Assembly: GCA_032068765.1 (NCBI GenBank)
Contig: DAMBHY010000010.1
Location: 1-64,000, forward strand
Reading direction: 5' to 3'
Length of the DNA stretch: 64,000 nucleotides
DNA from: DAMBHY01 sp032068765
Lineage (GTDB): Bacteria > Bacteroidota > Bacteroidia > Bacteroidales > Dysgonomonadaceae
Each line of letters starts with the position of its first letter. The first letter of the stretch is position 1. Shown in pieces: positions 8,726-18,493 of this stretch. A program made the position numbers and the translations under genes. The notes under the pieces were generated by a model. The model worked only from the letters and a program-made list of their open reading frames with translations, searched no databases and had not been told where the DNA came from.

Positions 8726-9283
8726 CTATGGATTAGAAATCCATAGGTTTAATAAGAAAATGAAATTTTCTATGTCAAAATCCAATCGGAATTTGCAGTA
8801 TTGGGATTATCTCGATGATGCTCAAGATACTCTTGAACCTGTTGATCAGTTATCACCCCAGTACTCCAAACACCATATCCTATTGCCCAAAAGTGTTGCC
8901 CCCAATATTTTTTGCGCAACATGGGATATTCTTGTTGAAGATGATGAGAAGTACGACCTTTTAACTTCTTCACCAAAAGGCTCACACTCATTGGGGGGGT
9001 TATTCAACATGCATATGGAGGGGGGATATTCAACATGCATGTGCACATGATCCTTACTTACCACACCCTTTAGGATTTGGACATTCTCACTATTGCAAAT
9101 TTGGATTAGCAAATCCCGACAGCGCTTCTGAACATCGCCACACAATACCGGATAACGATACTTCGTTGCCCATACAAGGTGACAACTTAAATTACTTACA
9201 GTATGAGAAATACGACGATATTCAGACATACTGCAAAGATAAATAATTTATACAAACTAAAGTAGCTGCAATGAAATTGCAGG
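8726..9283 (-). mobile_element. Degenerate IS200/IS605-type element with end hairpins
   Basis: A single-gene element with a TnpA remnant on the minus strand and no TnpB. Each side has a short subterminal hairpin like those TnpA recognises in this family. CTATGGAT-TAGAA-ATCCATAG at 8726-8746 lies beyond the 3' end of tnpA. CTGCAA-TGAAA-TTGCAG at 9267-9283 lies beyond its 5' end. The exact cleavage sites outside the hairpins cannot be fixed from one copy. These elements have no inverted ends or target duplications, and none are seen. Confidence 0.75.
8770..9229 (-). pseudogene. tnpA: IS200-type transposase TnpA, disrupted
   Basis: The N-terminal part (MSEYRRISHTVSNLSCHLVW) runs through the HUH metal-binding motif in DHVHMHVEYPP. 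The frame then goes wrong, and the C-terminal part resumes in another frame with SVSLLVKKLKGRTS, KKYWGQHFWAIGYGVWSTG and the catalytic-Tyr helix VQEYLEHH. The break (about 8985-9040) is a near-duplication. A block of GCATGTTGAATA followed by a C-run occurs twice, 26 bases apart, and the second C-run is one longer. Removing the extra block restores EYPPSMSVSLLVKKLK, the normal order in this family. The enzyme would be about 150 residues, and as it stands it should be dead. Confidence 0.85.
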
Positions 9284-9318
9284 GTTTTAACCCCTAATTA
9301 GATAATAAAATATAAACT

Positions 9319-9969
9319 ATGAATAATCACAAAACCACCATATTAATTTTTTTAAGTATTTTATTCTGCAATACTATTTATTGTCAAACGATCTATACAT
9401 TTAATAGATATTTATTCAAAAATACTATAAATAGCAAATTATACATGAAAGATGGAAATATGTATAAATTACCAATTAATTATAATTATGCTTCACAAGA
9501 AATGGTCTTTTTGAAAGATGGTAAACCATTAGCTTTTACCAAAGATGAAATTCAGAAAATAGATTCAATATTAATTGATAATCATAAATTTATTCCGGAA
9601 GGAAAAAGTTTTGTAGAAATTTACGGAAATAATGAACTTCAACTTAAAGTTTATTATAAAGTTCTTGTAAAAAAAACGAAAAGAGAGATTGGTTATGGCA
9701 TTATATCAAATACGGGTTCTATAGACAACAAAAGAGTATATTCATCTGATCATTCAACATATGATGCATCAAGACCAGATGAACTTAAGTTAGAGAAAGA
9801 TTTTGAATATCAATTAATGAAAAATGGGAAAAAATACCGTTTTAAAAATATTAATAAGTTATTTAAAATTTATGACATCAAAAATAAAAATTTTAATAAT
9901 GATATTGATATTGAAAACTCTTTAAGTATTTGGAATTTTATTCAAAAGATGGAAAATAAAACGAAATAA
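9319..9969 (+). CDS. Hypothetical secreted protein
   Basis: A 216-residue protein of unknown family. Residues 1-22 form a signal peptide (ILIFLSILFCNTIYCQ). There is a Cys before the cleavage region, but it is not a clear lipobox. The mature part is rich in Lys, Asn, Tyr and Ile. A short insert, TGSIDNKRVYSSDHSTYDAS (about 138-157), looks disordered. No catalytic motif is seen. Codon and base use are markedly AT-rich compared with the Mrp gene that converges on it 7 bp downstream. Together with the dead transposon on its left, this suggests a horizontally acquired or fast-evolving gene. It is probably periplasmic or surface exposed. Confidence 0.65.
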   Translation: MNNHKTTILIFLSILFCNTIYCQTIYTFNRYLFKNTINSKLYMKDGNMYKLPINYNYASQEMVFLKDGKPLAFTKDEIQKIDSILIDNHKFIPEGKSFVEIYGNNELQLKVYYKVLVKKTKREIGYGIISNTGSIDNKRVYSSDHSTYDASRPDELKLEKDFEYQLMKNGKKYRFKNINKLFKIYDIKNKNFNNDIDIENSLSIWNFIQKMENKTK

Positions 9970-9976
9970 ACCCATT

Positions 9977-11080
9977 TTACTTTACCTCCACAATCCCCGT
10001 CTTAGGCAGCTCCCGATTCCTCTTATCCACAGCATCTATCACATTATCGGCAAATTGAGAGAAAGCCATTCCGGTGATGCTGTCATCATTCAACGCTACG
10101 GGGCGGCCATCATCTCCCGCTTCACGGATGCTTTGCACGATAGGTATTTGTCCTAAAACATTATAACCATTTTCTTCAGCAAGTTTTTTACCACCATCTT
10201 TTCCAAAAATATAATACTTATTATTAGGAAGTTCGGCTGGTGTAAACCATGCCATATTTTCAACCAATCCTAAAATAGGTACATTCACTTTGTCTGCGGT
10301 AAACATGCTTATTCCTTTGCGAGCATCAGCCAAAGCTACTTCCTGCGGAGTAGTAACAATGACTGCTCCTGTTATAGGAAGGGTTTGGACTAAAGTCAAA
10401 TGTATATCACTTGTTCCTGGTGGAAAATCAATAAGGAAGTAATCCAATTCTCCCCAATCGGCATCGCCGATGAGTTGTTTCAAAGCATTTCCAGCCATTG
10501 CGCCACGCCAAACTACCGCATCTTCTTTTTTCACAAAGAACCCGATAGAAAGCATTTTCACTCCATAATTTTCAATAGGAACAATCAAATCTCGTCCATC
10601 TTTCTTTTCCAACATTGGAGCTGCATCTTCTACGCCAAACATTTTGGGAACAGATGGACCAAAAATATCGGCATCCAACAAACCCACTTTATAGCCTTTT
10701 TGAGCCAATGCAACTGCTAGATTAGTACACACTGTACTTTTCCCTACTCCACCCTTGCCTGAAGCTACCGCGATAATGTTTTTTACCTGAGGCAACAATT
10801 GATGTACTTCCGGACGTGGTGCCTGCTTTGATTTTACTGATATATTTCCTTTGATTTCGATGGAAGGGTCAGCATAAGTAAGAATTGCTTGTTCAGCCAT
10901 TTTTACCAAAGACTTAATGAAAGGGTCATTCGCTTTTTCCGTAATTAACGAAAAACTCACTTTATTGCCTTCAATGCGAATGTCGTCCTCTACCATTCCT
11001 GCTGAAACAATGTCTTGTCCCGTTCCAGGATAACGAACGTTCTTGAGGGCATCAATAATTAATTGAGGATATATTGCCAT
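9977..11080 (-). CDS. mrp: Mrp/ApbC family iron-sulfur carrier ATPase
   Basis: A 367-residue P-loop ATPase that carries or inserts Fe-S clusters into client proteins in the cytoplasm. The N-terminal 80 residues are a MIP18/DUF59 domain (LIIDALKNVRYPGTGQDIVSAGMV). The Mrp ATPase follows, with a deviant Walker A GKGGVGKST at 108-116, DADIFGPSVPKMFG, and DFPPGTSDIHLTL as Walker B and switch. The CxxC pair that bridges the cluster in many Mrp proteins is absent after LVENMAWFTP. I believe many Bacteroidales homologues also lack it, so this is not taken as damage. The ATG at 11080 fits the domain start. The neighbouring trmB is on the same strand, but about 390 bp of remnant sequence separates them. 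Confidence 0.93.
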   Translation of the reverse strand: MAIYPQLIIDALKNVRYPGTGQDIVSAGMVEDDIRIEGNKVSFSLITEKANDPFIKSLVKMAEQAILTYADPSIEIKGNISVKSKQAPRPEVHQLLPQVKNIIAVASGKGGVGKSTVCTNLAVALAQKGYKVGLLDADIFGPSVPKMFGVEDAAPMLEKKDGRDLIVPIENYGVKMLSIGFFVKKEDAVVWRGAMAGNALKQLIGDADWGELDYFLIDFPPGTSDIHLTLVQTLPITGAVIVTTPQEVALADARKGISMFTADKVNVPILGLVENMAWFTPAELPNNKYYIFGKDGGKKLAEENGYNVLGQIPIVQSIREAGDDGRPVALNDDSITGMAFSQFADNVIDAVDKRNRELPKTGIVEVK

Positions 11081-11143
11081 ATTATTAATTTGTTAATTAG
11101 TTTATGAGTTAATGTGATAATTTTGGGGTATGAATTGTTGATG

Positions 11144-11353
11144 TTATCTTTTCTTGTAGGATGATGAAATAATTTTATTAATAACTTTCTTGATGTTGAT
11201 AAGTTTATCTAAAAGCGTTTCTTCTTTTGCAACTATTTTAGATTTGTGTATAAAATCTGCACGACTTTCACCGTTTTGAGCTTCTTTGATATTTGCACCA
11301 ATAGATGTACCACTTTTTAATAGCTGTCTTGCAATAGTAAACTTTTTATTTAC
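11144..11353 (-). pseudogene. Four-helix-bundle (S23-like) protein, gene remnant
   Basis: The minus strand between the TAA at 11356-11354 and the TAA at 11146-11144 encodes 69 residues with no start codon. It includes the unmistakable family core ARQLLKSGTSIGANIKEA, followed by QNGESRADFIHKSKIVAKEE. That is the TIGR02436-type four helix bundle protein, usually about 120 residues. The normal N-terminal helix (about 35 residues) is missing: an in-frame stop sits 13 codons before the RQLL core, and I find no recognisable N-terminus further upstream. The usual C-terminal helix is replaced by a Lys/Ile-rich ending. The family is often found inserted in 23S rRNA genes or scattered as single genes. 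This copy looks dead. Confidence 0.8.
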
Positions 11354-11473
11354 TTAAAGAATTTCAGCGGAAGAGATAATAACCAAAGCAAAATGTCATA
11401 TCAAGTATTTTATTTCCAGTTTCCATATGCAATCAACAACAATTTAATTAGACATAAAATAATTATCTAATTA

Positions 11474-12214
11474 TCACATTGAATTAGCATTACGACCAAA
11501 ACTACGATAGTCATCTTTCTCGATTTCAACATCAGGCTCTACCAAGTCCGTATCTTTCGGACAAACAAATTTCAAATACTTTATGTTCAGCCCGCGACTT
11601 AGCCACTGTTGTTCATAGAATGTCTGAATACTCAGAATTTCATCATTAACTCCTGAATTGTACAAATCATTTGTATCTTGCAGTAACTGTAATTTGTTCT
11701 CTTCAATTACATTTTTGGTATATGTATACAAGAAATTGCTGTCTGTTTTTAAATGTATAATTCCGTTATCATTCATAATAGATGTATACAATTTAAGGAA
11801 ACGTGTGTTGGTAAGTCTCTTATTTTTCTTTTCCATCTGTGGGTCGGGGAAAGTGATCCAAATTTCTGAAACTTCTCCTTTTTCAAAAAAATAAGACAGC
11901 AATTCAATATGTGTCCGTAAGAAAGCTACATTAGAGAGATTTTCTTTTTTCGATTTCGTTGCTCCACTCCACATACGGGCACCCTTTATATCCACACCGA
12001 TAAAATTTTTGTTGGAATGTAGTTTTGACAAACCTACAGTATATTCACCTTTACCGCAACCTAATTCCAGCACTATCGGATTTTCATTTTTAAAAAATGT
12101 ATGCCATTTGCCTTTGAGAGGAAAACCTGTTTGCTGCAAATCTTCGAAAGTATATTGAAAAACATTGTCATAAGTAGCCATGTCGGCAAACTTTGATAAT
12201 TTATTTTTACCCAT
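11474..12214 (-). CDS. trmB: tRNA (guanine-N7)-methyltransferase
   Basis: A 246-residue enzyme that methylates G46 of tRNAs with S-adenosylmethionine. The SAM-binding motif ELGCGKGEY is at residues 50-58. [13 protein letters not shown] and [15 protein letters not shown] (the family's PDPW-like signature) follow, then [13 protein letters not shown] use the ATG at 12214 (MGKNKLSKF), because a good -7 box lies at 12242-12249 and the ten extra upstream codons would overlap it. No neighbour is clearly cotranscribed. Confidence 0.95.
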   Translation of the reverse strand: MGKNKLSKFADMATYDNVFQYTFEDLQQTGFPLKGKWHTFFKNENPIVLELGCGKGEYTVGLSKLHSNKNFIGVDIKGARMWSGATKSKKENLSNVAFLRTHIELLSYFFEKGEVSEIWITFPDPQMEKKNKRLTNTRFLKLYTSIMNDNGIIHLKTDSNFLYTYTKNVIEENKLQLLQDTNDLYNSGVNDEILSIQTFYEQQWLSRGLNIKYLKFVCPKDTDLVEPDVEIEKDDYRSFGRNANSM

Positions 12215-12241
12215 ATCAGTATCGTAATTTCTAAAACACTG

Positions 12242-12249
12242 CAAATGTA
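12242..12249 (-). promoter_or_regulatory. -7 box for trmB
   Basis: On the minus strand TACATTTG matches TAnnTTTG exactly, 27 bases before the chosen trmB ATG. It argues against the longer ORF start at 12244. Confidence 0.65.
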
Positions 12250-12494
12250 CACAAGTCTGTTAGAAAATAAAAAACAGTCTTTTTGTAATGTGCAATTATA
12301 GAATTATATATTGTTATTATTTAGACGAATATTTATTCAAAATAATTATTTCTTACACGTAATAAATACATATTAAATCAAAGAACAATATTTTATAATC
12401 TTTATGTTATTTAACTGAAAATGTGAATGATATATAGCTCTATATTTTTAATTATATTTTAAATAAAAACCTATTGAATTATGAATATAATGTT

Positions 12495-12502
12495 TAACTT
12501 TG
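12495..12502 (+). promoter_or_regulatory. -7 box for gdhA
   Basis: TAACTTTG matches TAnnTTTG, 33 bases before ATG 12536. A TTG start at 12500 would overlap this box, so the ATG is preferred. The rest of 12250-12494 is AT-rich with nothing else recognisable. Confidence 0.7.
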
Positions 12503-12535
12503 TCAAGTAAAAATCCTTTAACAATCTATTTTAAT

Positions 12536-13873
<1,338 letters not shown>

Positions 13874-13902
13874 AGATATAAATCTTACTATTTTAAAACC
13901 AC

Positions 13903-13939
13903 AAAAGCCGTAAGGATATTATCCTTGCGGCTTTTTTGT
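13903..13939 (+). terminator. gdhA terminator
   Basis: AAAAGCCGTAAGGATA pairs with TATCCTTGCGGCTTTT (one G-T pair), followed by a T-run. It lies 30 bases after the gdhA stop. Confidence 0.9.
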
Positions 13940-13962
13940 TTTGAATATGGACAATTAGTTCT

Positions 13963-13970
13963 TATTTTTG
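13963..13970 (+). promoter_or_regulatory. -7 box for the OFA transporter
   Basis: TATTTTTG matches TAnnTTTG, 23 bases before the ATG at 13993. Confidence 0.65.
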
Positions 13971-13992
13971 TAGAAATCAAACAAATTTATTC

Positions 13993-15246
13993 ATGGAAAA
14001 GAAATGGATGATCGCTCTGATGGGGACCCTTACCCAACTAGGATTAGGAACGGTATACGCGTGGAGTTTTTTTCAACTTCCTATCACAACATTGTCCGGG
14101 TGGAGTAATGCTAAAGTAGCGTGGGCATTCGGACTGGCTATATTTATGCTCGGTATTACTGCAGCCTGGGGCGGAACAAAACTCGATAAATACGGACCTC
14201 GTAAACTTGCAGTTATAGGTGGAATTTTATACGCGATAGGATATTTCATTTCATCCTTTGCTCTCAAAACGCTAAGCTTGTCCTTATTATATATTGGTTT
14301 CGGAATTATTGGCGGAATCGGTTTGGGTCTAGCATATGTAACGCCGGTAGCAACGGTTTCGAGATGGTTTACAACCAAGCAGGGACTTGCAACAGGAATG
14401 GTGGTAATGGGGTTTGGATTAGGAGCGTTGTTGATGTCAAAACTAGTAGCTCCTTACTTTCTAACAGTCACGGAAAACAATCTGATTTCGACATTCAATT
14501 ACATTGGAATATTTTTATTGATATTTCTTCCAATATGCGCGTGGTTTCTGGAACTCCCAAAAGACAGCATTAAGATTTCAAATACTGAGAATCCAAAAAT
14601 TCAAATATCAAAATATATATTTCAGCAAAAATTTGTCGTTCTCTGGATTCTGTTTCTGATTAATATTGTGGCAGGAATGATTTTCATCTCTTTCCAGTCA
14701 CCCCTTTTGCAAGATATTCTCAAAAACAGAATGCCAAGTGTAACTGATTTTACAAATCCGGAAACTATTGCAAAACTAAGTGCAGCCGGAGCTACGCTAA
14801 TCGCTATAAGCTCCATCTTCAACGGACTGGGGCGTATATTTTGGGGAACGGTTTCCGATAAAATCGGAAGATTTTTCAGCTTCAAATTGTTGCTCATTAT
14901 ACAATTATTTGTTTTTATATCTCTGTTATTCATAAAGACTCCTGTACTTTTCTCAATAATGGTTTGTATCATTCTTTTGTGCTACGGCGGAGGATTCGGA
15001 ATTATTCCATCTTTGGTAAAAGACAATTACGGGAACGAATTGATGTCAGGAATCTATGGTGCTATTCTGACAGCCTGGGGAGTTGGCGGAATTATAGGAC
15101 CGCAGATTGTGGCATTAATGAAAGACACCTACGGTGACAAAGCAGGATATTACTCATTTATCGTTGGAAGCATTATTCTTCTGATAGGTGTTATCATTTC
15201 ATTCCTATTTTCTAAAAAAATGAATCCTAAAAAAGCGGGCATTTAA
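13993..15246 (+). CDS. MFS transporter, oxalate/formate antiporter (OFA) family
   Basis: A 417-residue inner-membrane carrier with twelve predicted membrane spans in two halves, joined by a polar loop near residues 185-210. The OFA hallmark is clear: GTLTQLGLGTVYAWSFF in the first span, GGTKLDKYGPRK in the 2-3 loop, and LGLAYVTPVATVSRWF. The second half has FWGTVSDKIGR as its matching loop. OFA members exchange small monocarboxylates or dicarboxylates, and the substrate cannot be read here. The stop codon overlaps the ATG of the next gene (TAATG at 15244-15248), so the two are translationally coupled although their roles look unrelated. Confidence 0.9.
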   Translation: MEKKWMIALMGTLTQLGLGTVYAWSFFQLPITTLSGWSNAKVAWAFGLAIFMLGITAAWGGTKLDKYGPRKLAVIGGILYAIGYFISSFALKTLSLSLLYIGFGIIGGIGLGLAYVTPVATVSRWFTTKQGLATGMVVMGFGLGALLMSKLVAPYFLTVTENNLISTFNYIGIFLLIFLPICAWFLELPKDSIKISNTENPKIQISKYIFQQKFVVLWILFLINIVAGMIFISFQSPLLQDILKNRMPSVTDFTNPETIAKLSAAGATLIAISSIFNGLGRIFWGTVSDKIGRFFSFKLLLIIQLFVFISLLFIKTPVLFSIMVCIILLCYGGGFGIIPSLVKDNYGNELMSGIYGAILTAWGVGGIIGPQIVALMKDTYGDKAGYYSFIVGSIILLIGVIISFLFSKKMNPKKAGI

Positions 15247-18119
15247 TGAAACCTTTTCTGTATCAGGTAGCCGAAACATTCTTTCATAAATACGGCAAGC
15301 AGCTGTATCATCATGCATTTGTATTCCCAAACAGGCGTGCGGGCGTATTTTTCCAAAAATATCTGAGTGAAATTGCAGGCACTCCTGTATTTTCTCCTAC
15401 GATTCTTACAATTCAGGAACTTTTCCAACAACTCACAAATTATCAGCAGGTTGACAAGATTGAAATGCTGGTGTCTCTCTTTGGAATTTATAAAGAGTTG
15501 AGCAAATCGGATGAATCTTTCGACGATTTTGTTTATTGGGGCGAGATGCTTCTAAATGATTTTAACGATGTGGACAAACATCTGGTAGACGCTCAACAAC
15601 TTTTCAAAAACGTGGCAGATATCCGCGAGATAGACAAAGACCAATCCTATCTTTTGCCGGAACAGATTGCAGCCATTCAGCGATTTTGGGATAACTTTTC
15701 GCCTGTCGGCGACAGTTTTTCTAAGAAACGCTTTCAGGAAACGTGGGAAATTCTTGGGGAATTGTATTCCAAATTTCGCTATGCGCTACAACAAAAAGGG
15801 ATTGCTTATGAAGGCATGATTTTTAGAGAAGTAGCGGAAAGAATAAAACAAAAACAAGACATAACATTCAATTATCCGTCCATTATTTTCGTTGGACTCA
15901 ATGCGCTGACGCCTTCGGAAAAATCTTTAATGATACGATTGAAAAATCTTGGAATAGCCGACTTTTACTGGGATTATGAAGCTCCTTACCTTCAAGACAA
16001 AACCAATAAGGCTAGATTCTGGATGAAGGAAAATCTGGAAAATTTCCCTTCAAAAGAAATCTTGGAAGCGGGAGTCGTTGGCACAGAAAAACCGAAAGTA
16101 GAAGTTATAGCTGTACCTTCATCCTTAGGACAAACAAAGCACGTCACCCAGATTCTTCATCAATTATTGGAAAACAATAATACGCAAAGCGACAGAGCCA
16201 TCAATACAGCAATTGTTTTGCCTGAAGAATCTTTGTTGATTCCTACACTCTATTCCATCCCCGAGGAGTTTGATAACATAAACGTAACGATGGGTTACAG
16301 CCTTCAAAATTCTTCCGTCGCCAGTCTAATGAACTACATTGCCGATTTACAGCGCAGTATCCGCAGGACAGAAAACGCAGAAATTAATTTTTATTACCAT
16401 TTTGTTTTGGGAATCATCAACCACTCTTTGGTTCAGCAAAATTGCGGCGAAATTGTGACGGACTGGAAAAAGTCTATTATCTGCAACAACCGCATTGTCA
16501 TCACCACCGAAGATATTCCCGAAAACAAGCTGCTAAAACTTATTTTCACGCCTGTATATGATTGGAAAGCGGCAGGTGACTACCTTCAGAATATTCTCAA
16601 AGAATTATACAATCAGCTACATTCCCGAAAACAGCAGGAAGACGTGGATAAAAACGCTGCACGTTCCATAGATTTGGAACGTGAGTTTATCGTCCGCTAT
16701 TATCAGAGTGTGACGCGACTACAGGACACGCTGAAGGAAGCCGGAGAGATGTCTGTCGAGACATATTTTCGTCTGCTCAGTCGCATTTTGCAGGGAATAA
16801 GCGTGCCATTCAGCGGTGAACCTTTGTCGGGTTTACAGGTGATGGGGGTTTTGGAAACACGCGTTCTGGATTTTGAAAATCTCATCATTCTATCGATGAA
16901 CGACGGAGTTTTTCCTTCAAAGAATCCATCCAATTCTTTCATTCCATACAATCTGCGCAAGGCATTTGACATGCCAACGTATGAATATCAGGATAGTACA
17001 TATGCTTATCACTTTTACAGGATGATAAGCCGTGCCAAAAAGATTTTTCTTTTGTATGATTCGCGCACGCAGGAGATGCAAACGGGAGAACCAAGCAGAT
17101 ATATTCAACAACTTCGATACATTTATCCCAATTTGGTGGACATGCAGGAGTTTACCTCATCCTATCAGATAAAAGCGGTAGAGGGCAAGGAAATTACAGT
17201 GCAAAAAACCGAAGTGGTGATGCAGAAATTGAAACAATTTAGCGAGGGAGGAAAAAAGAACCTTTCTGCATCGTTGCTAAATATTTATATCAGTTGCCCA
17301 TTACAGTTTTATCTGAGTGCTGTGGAAGGGTTCATTGACGAAGATAATATTCAAGAATCCATCGAAGCTAATGTTTTTGGGTCTATTTATCACCGTGTGA
17401 TGGAAAAAATCTATAACCGCATCAAAGATTTTCCTATTACACAAGACGTCCTCAATACAATTATTAAAGACGAGAACCTTCTGAACACTCTGATCGAGCA
17501 GGCATTCGCGAAATATTACTACAAAGACGAGCAGAATCCGAAACCTTTGAAAGGACATCATTTTCTTATCGGTGAAATCATAAAAGGATATTTACAGCAA
17601 ACATTGCGTGTGGATACACAATTGACACCTTTCCGGTATCTGGCTTCTGAATATCGTTTCTTTAAAACTTATGAGGTCAATCCGCAACTGCGTGTAAATA
17701 TAAAAGGAAGTATCGACCGCGTTGATCAAATAGGAGAAACTACGCGGCTGATTGACTACAAAACCGGCAAGACAGAACTGTCCTTTAAGTCAGTAGAATC
17801 TCTTTTTGATAGAAACGAGAAGAAAAGACCCAATGCAATCATGCAGGTCATGATGTATGGACTGTTTTATCTGATGGAGCATCCAAGAGTACAAGTTGCA
17901 CCACATATCTATTCACTTCGGAATATTTATGGATATTTCACTTCCAATATTACATTCGGGCAGCATCCTGTAGAAGATATTTCCATTTTTATGGACGAAT
18001 TTAACGAACAGTTTAACGACCTGCTTTCTGAAATTTTTAACCCTAACATTCCTTTCTCTCAAACAGAAAAAATAGAAAGTTGCAAATACTGCGGGTTCAA
18101 AGATATTTGCGAAAGATAA
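15246..18119 (+). CDS. AddB-like PD-(D/E)XK nuclease with Fe-S cysteines
   Basis: A 957-residue protein resembling the AddB subunit of AddAB double-strand-break repair nucleases. The N-terminal half is a helicase-like fold without intact ATPase motifs (HHAFVFPNRRAGVFFQKYL at the start). The C-terminal nuclease domain has VDQIGETTRLIDYKTGKTEL near residue 830, with the catalytic Asp and Lys. Four Cys match the AddB Fe-S pattern: Cys684 in ISCPLQFYL, then Cys946, Cys949 and Cys955 in SCKYCGFKDICER. AddB normally works with AddA, a UvrD-type helicase-nuclease. No such gene is adjacent, so the partner must lie outside the window. The start overlaps the stop of the upstream transporter gene, which supports ATG 15246. 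Confidence 0.88.
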   Translation: MKPFLYQVAETFFHKYGKQLYHHAFVFPNRRAGVFFQKYLSEIAGTPVFSPTILTIQELFQQLTNYQQVDKIEMLVSLFGIYKELSKSDESFDDFVYWGEMLLNDFNDVDKHLVDAQQLFKNVADIREIDKDQSYLLPEQIAAIQRFWDNFSPVGDSFSKKRFQETWEILGELYSKFRYALQQKGIAYEGMIFREVAERIKQKQDITFNYPSIIFVGLNALTPSEKSLMIRLKNLGIADFYWDYEAPYLQDKTNKARFWMKENLENFPSKEILEAGVVGTEKPKVEVIAVPSSLGQTKHVTQILHQLLENNNTQSDRAINTAIVLPEESLLIPTLYSIPEEFDNINVTMGYSLQNSSVASLMNYIADLQRSIRRTENAEINFYYHFVLGIINHSLVQQNCGEIVTDWKKSIICNNRIVITTEDIPENKLLKLIFTPVYDWKAAGDYLQNILKELYNQLHSRKQQEDVDKNAARSIDLEREFIVRYYQSVTRLQDTLKEAGEMSVETYFRLLSRILQGISVPFSGEPLSGLQVMGVLETRVLDFENLIILSMNDGVFPSKNPSNSFIPYNLRKAFDMPTYEYQDSTYAYHFYRMISRAKKIFLLYDSRTQEMQTGEPSRYIQQLRYIYPNLVDMQEFTSSYQIKAVEGKEITVQKTEVVMQKLKQFSEGGKKNLSASLLNIYISCPLQFYLSAVEGFIDEDNIQESIEANVFGSIYHRVMEKIYNRIKDFPITQDVLNTIIKDENLLNTLIEQAFAKYYYKDEQNPKPLKGHHFLIGEIIKGYLQQTLRVDTQLTPFRYLASEYRFFKTYEVNPQLRVNIKGSIDRVDQIGETTRLIDYKTGKTELSFKSVESLFDRNEKKRPNAIMQVMMYGLFYLMEHPRVQVAPHIYSLRNIYGYFTSNITFGQHPVEDISIFMDEFNEQFNDLLSEIFNPNIPFSQTEKIESCKYCGFKDICER

Positions 18120-18493
18120 AAAAGGTAAAAATGGTGAGTATCATTATAAAATGACATTGTACTAAACAGAGAGGGCTATGTGACGTCCATTAAAGTCATT
18201 GTAACCTAGAAATGATAGTATACCGAGTTACAATGCATTTATGAATAGTACATTTTTTGGACATTCCAATTAAGTTTCTCTATCTTCTCTATCTTTTTTT
18301 ATCAATCATAAATCATTTTATATCGTGCACAGTGCAGTTTTTCTCCTGTAAATCTCATATTTCATATTCTCATATTTAACTAATTATAGTATCATCTAAT
18401 TATATTCATTTTCAATAAATAATGCAAAATGTAAAAATTTAAGTGAGATTTGTAGTACTTTTGTGCTTTCAAAAAGATTGTTTTACAAACTAT
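18120..18493. other. Intergenic stretch before typA
   Basis: About 370 bp with no ORF or RNA I recognise. Inverted segments around TGTAACCTAGAA and CCGAGTTACAATG (about 18198-18235) could form a weak hairpin after the nuclease gene. The only clear signal is the -7 box at 18456. Confidence 0.5.
18456..18463 (+). promoter_or_regulatory. -7 box for typA
   Basis: TACTTTTG matches TAnnTTTG, 31 bases before ATG 18494. It rules out the longer ORF start at 18443, which would precede the promoter. Confidence 0.7.

Noticed and set aside
9977..11080. Damage to Mrp because it lacks the CxxC motif
   Set aside because: As far as I recall, many Bacteroidales Mrp proteins have the same LVENMAWFTP segment without the Cys pair, so it is a lineage feature.
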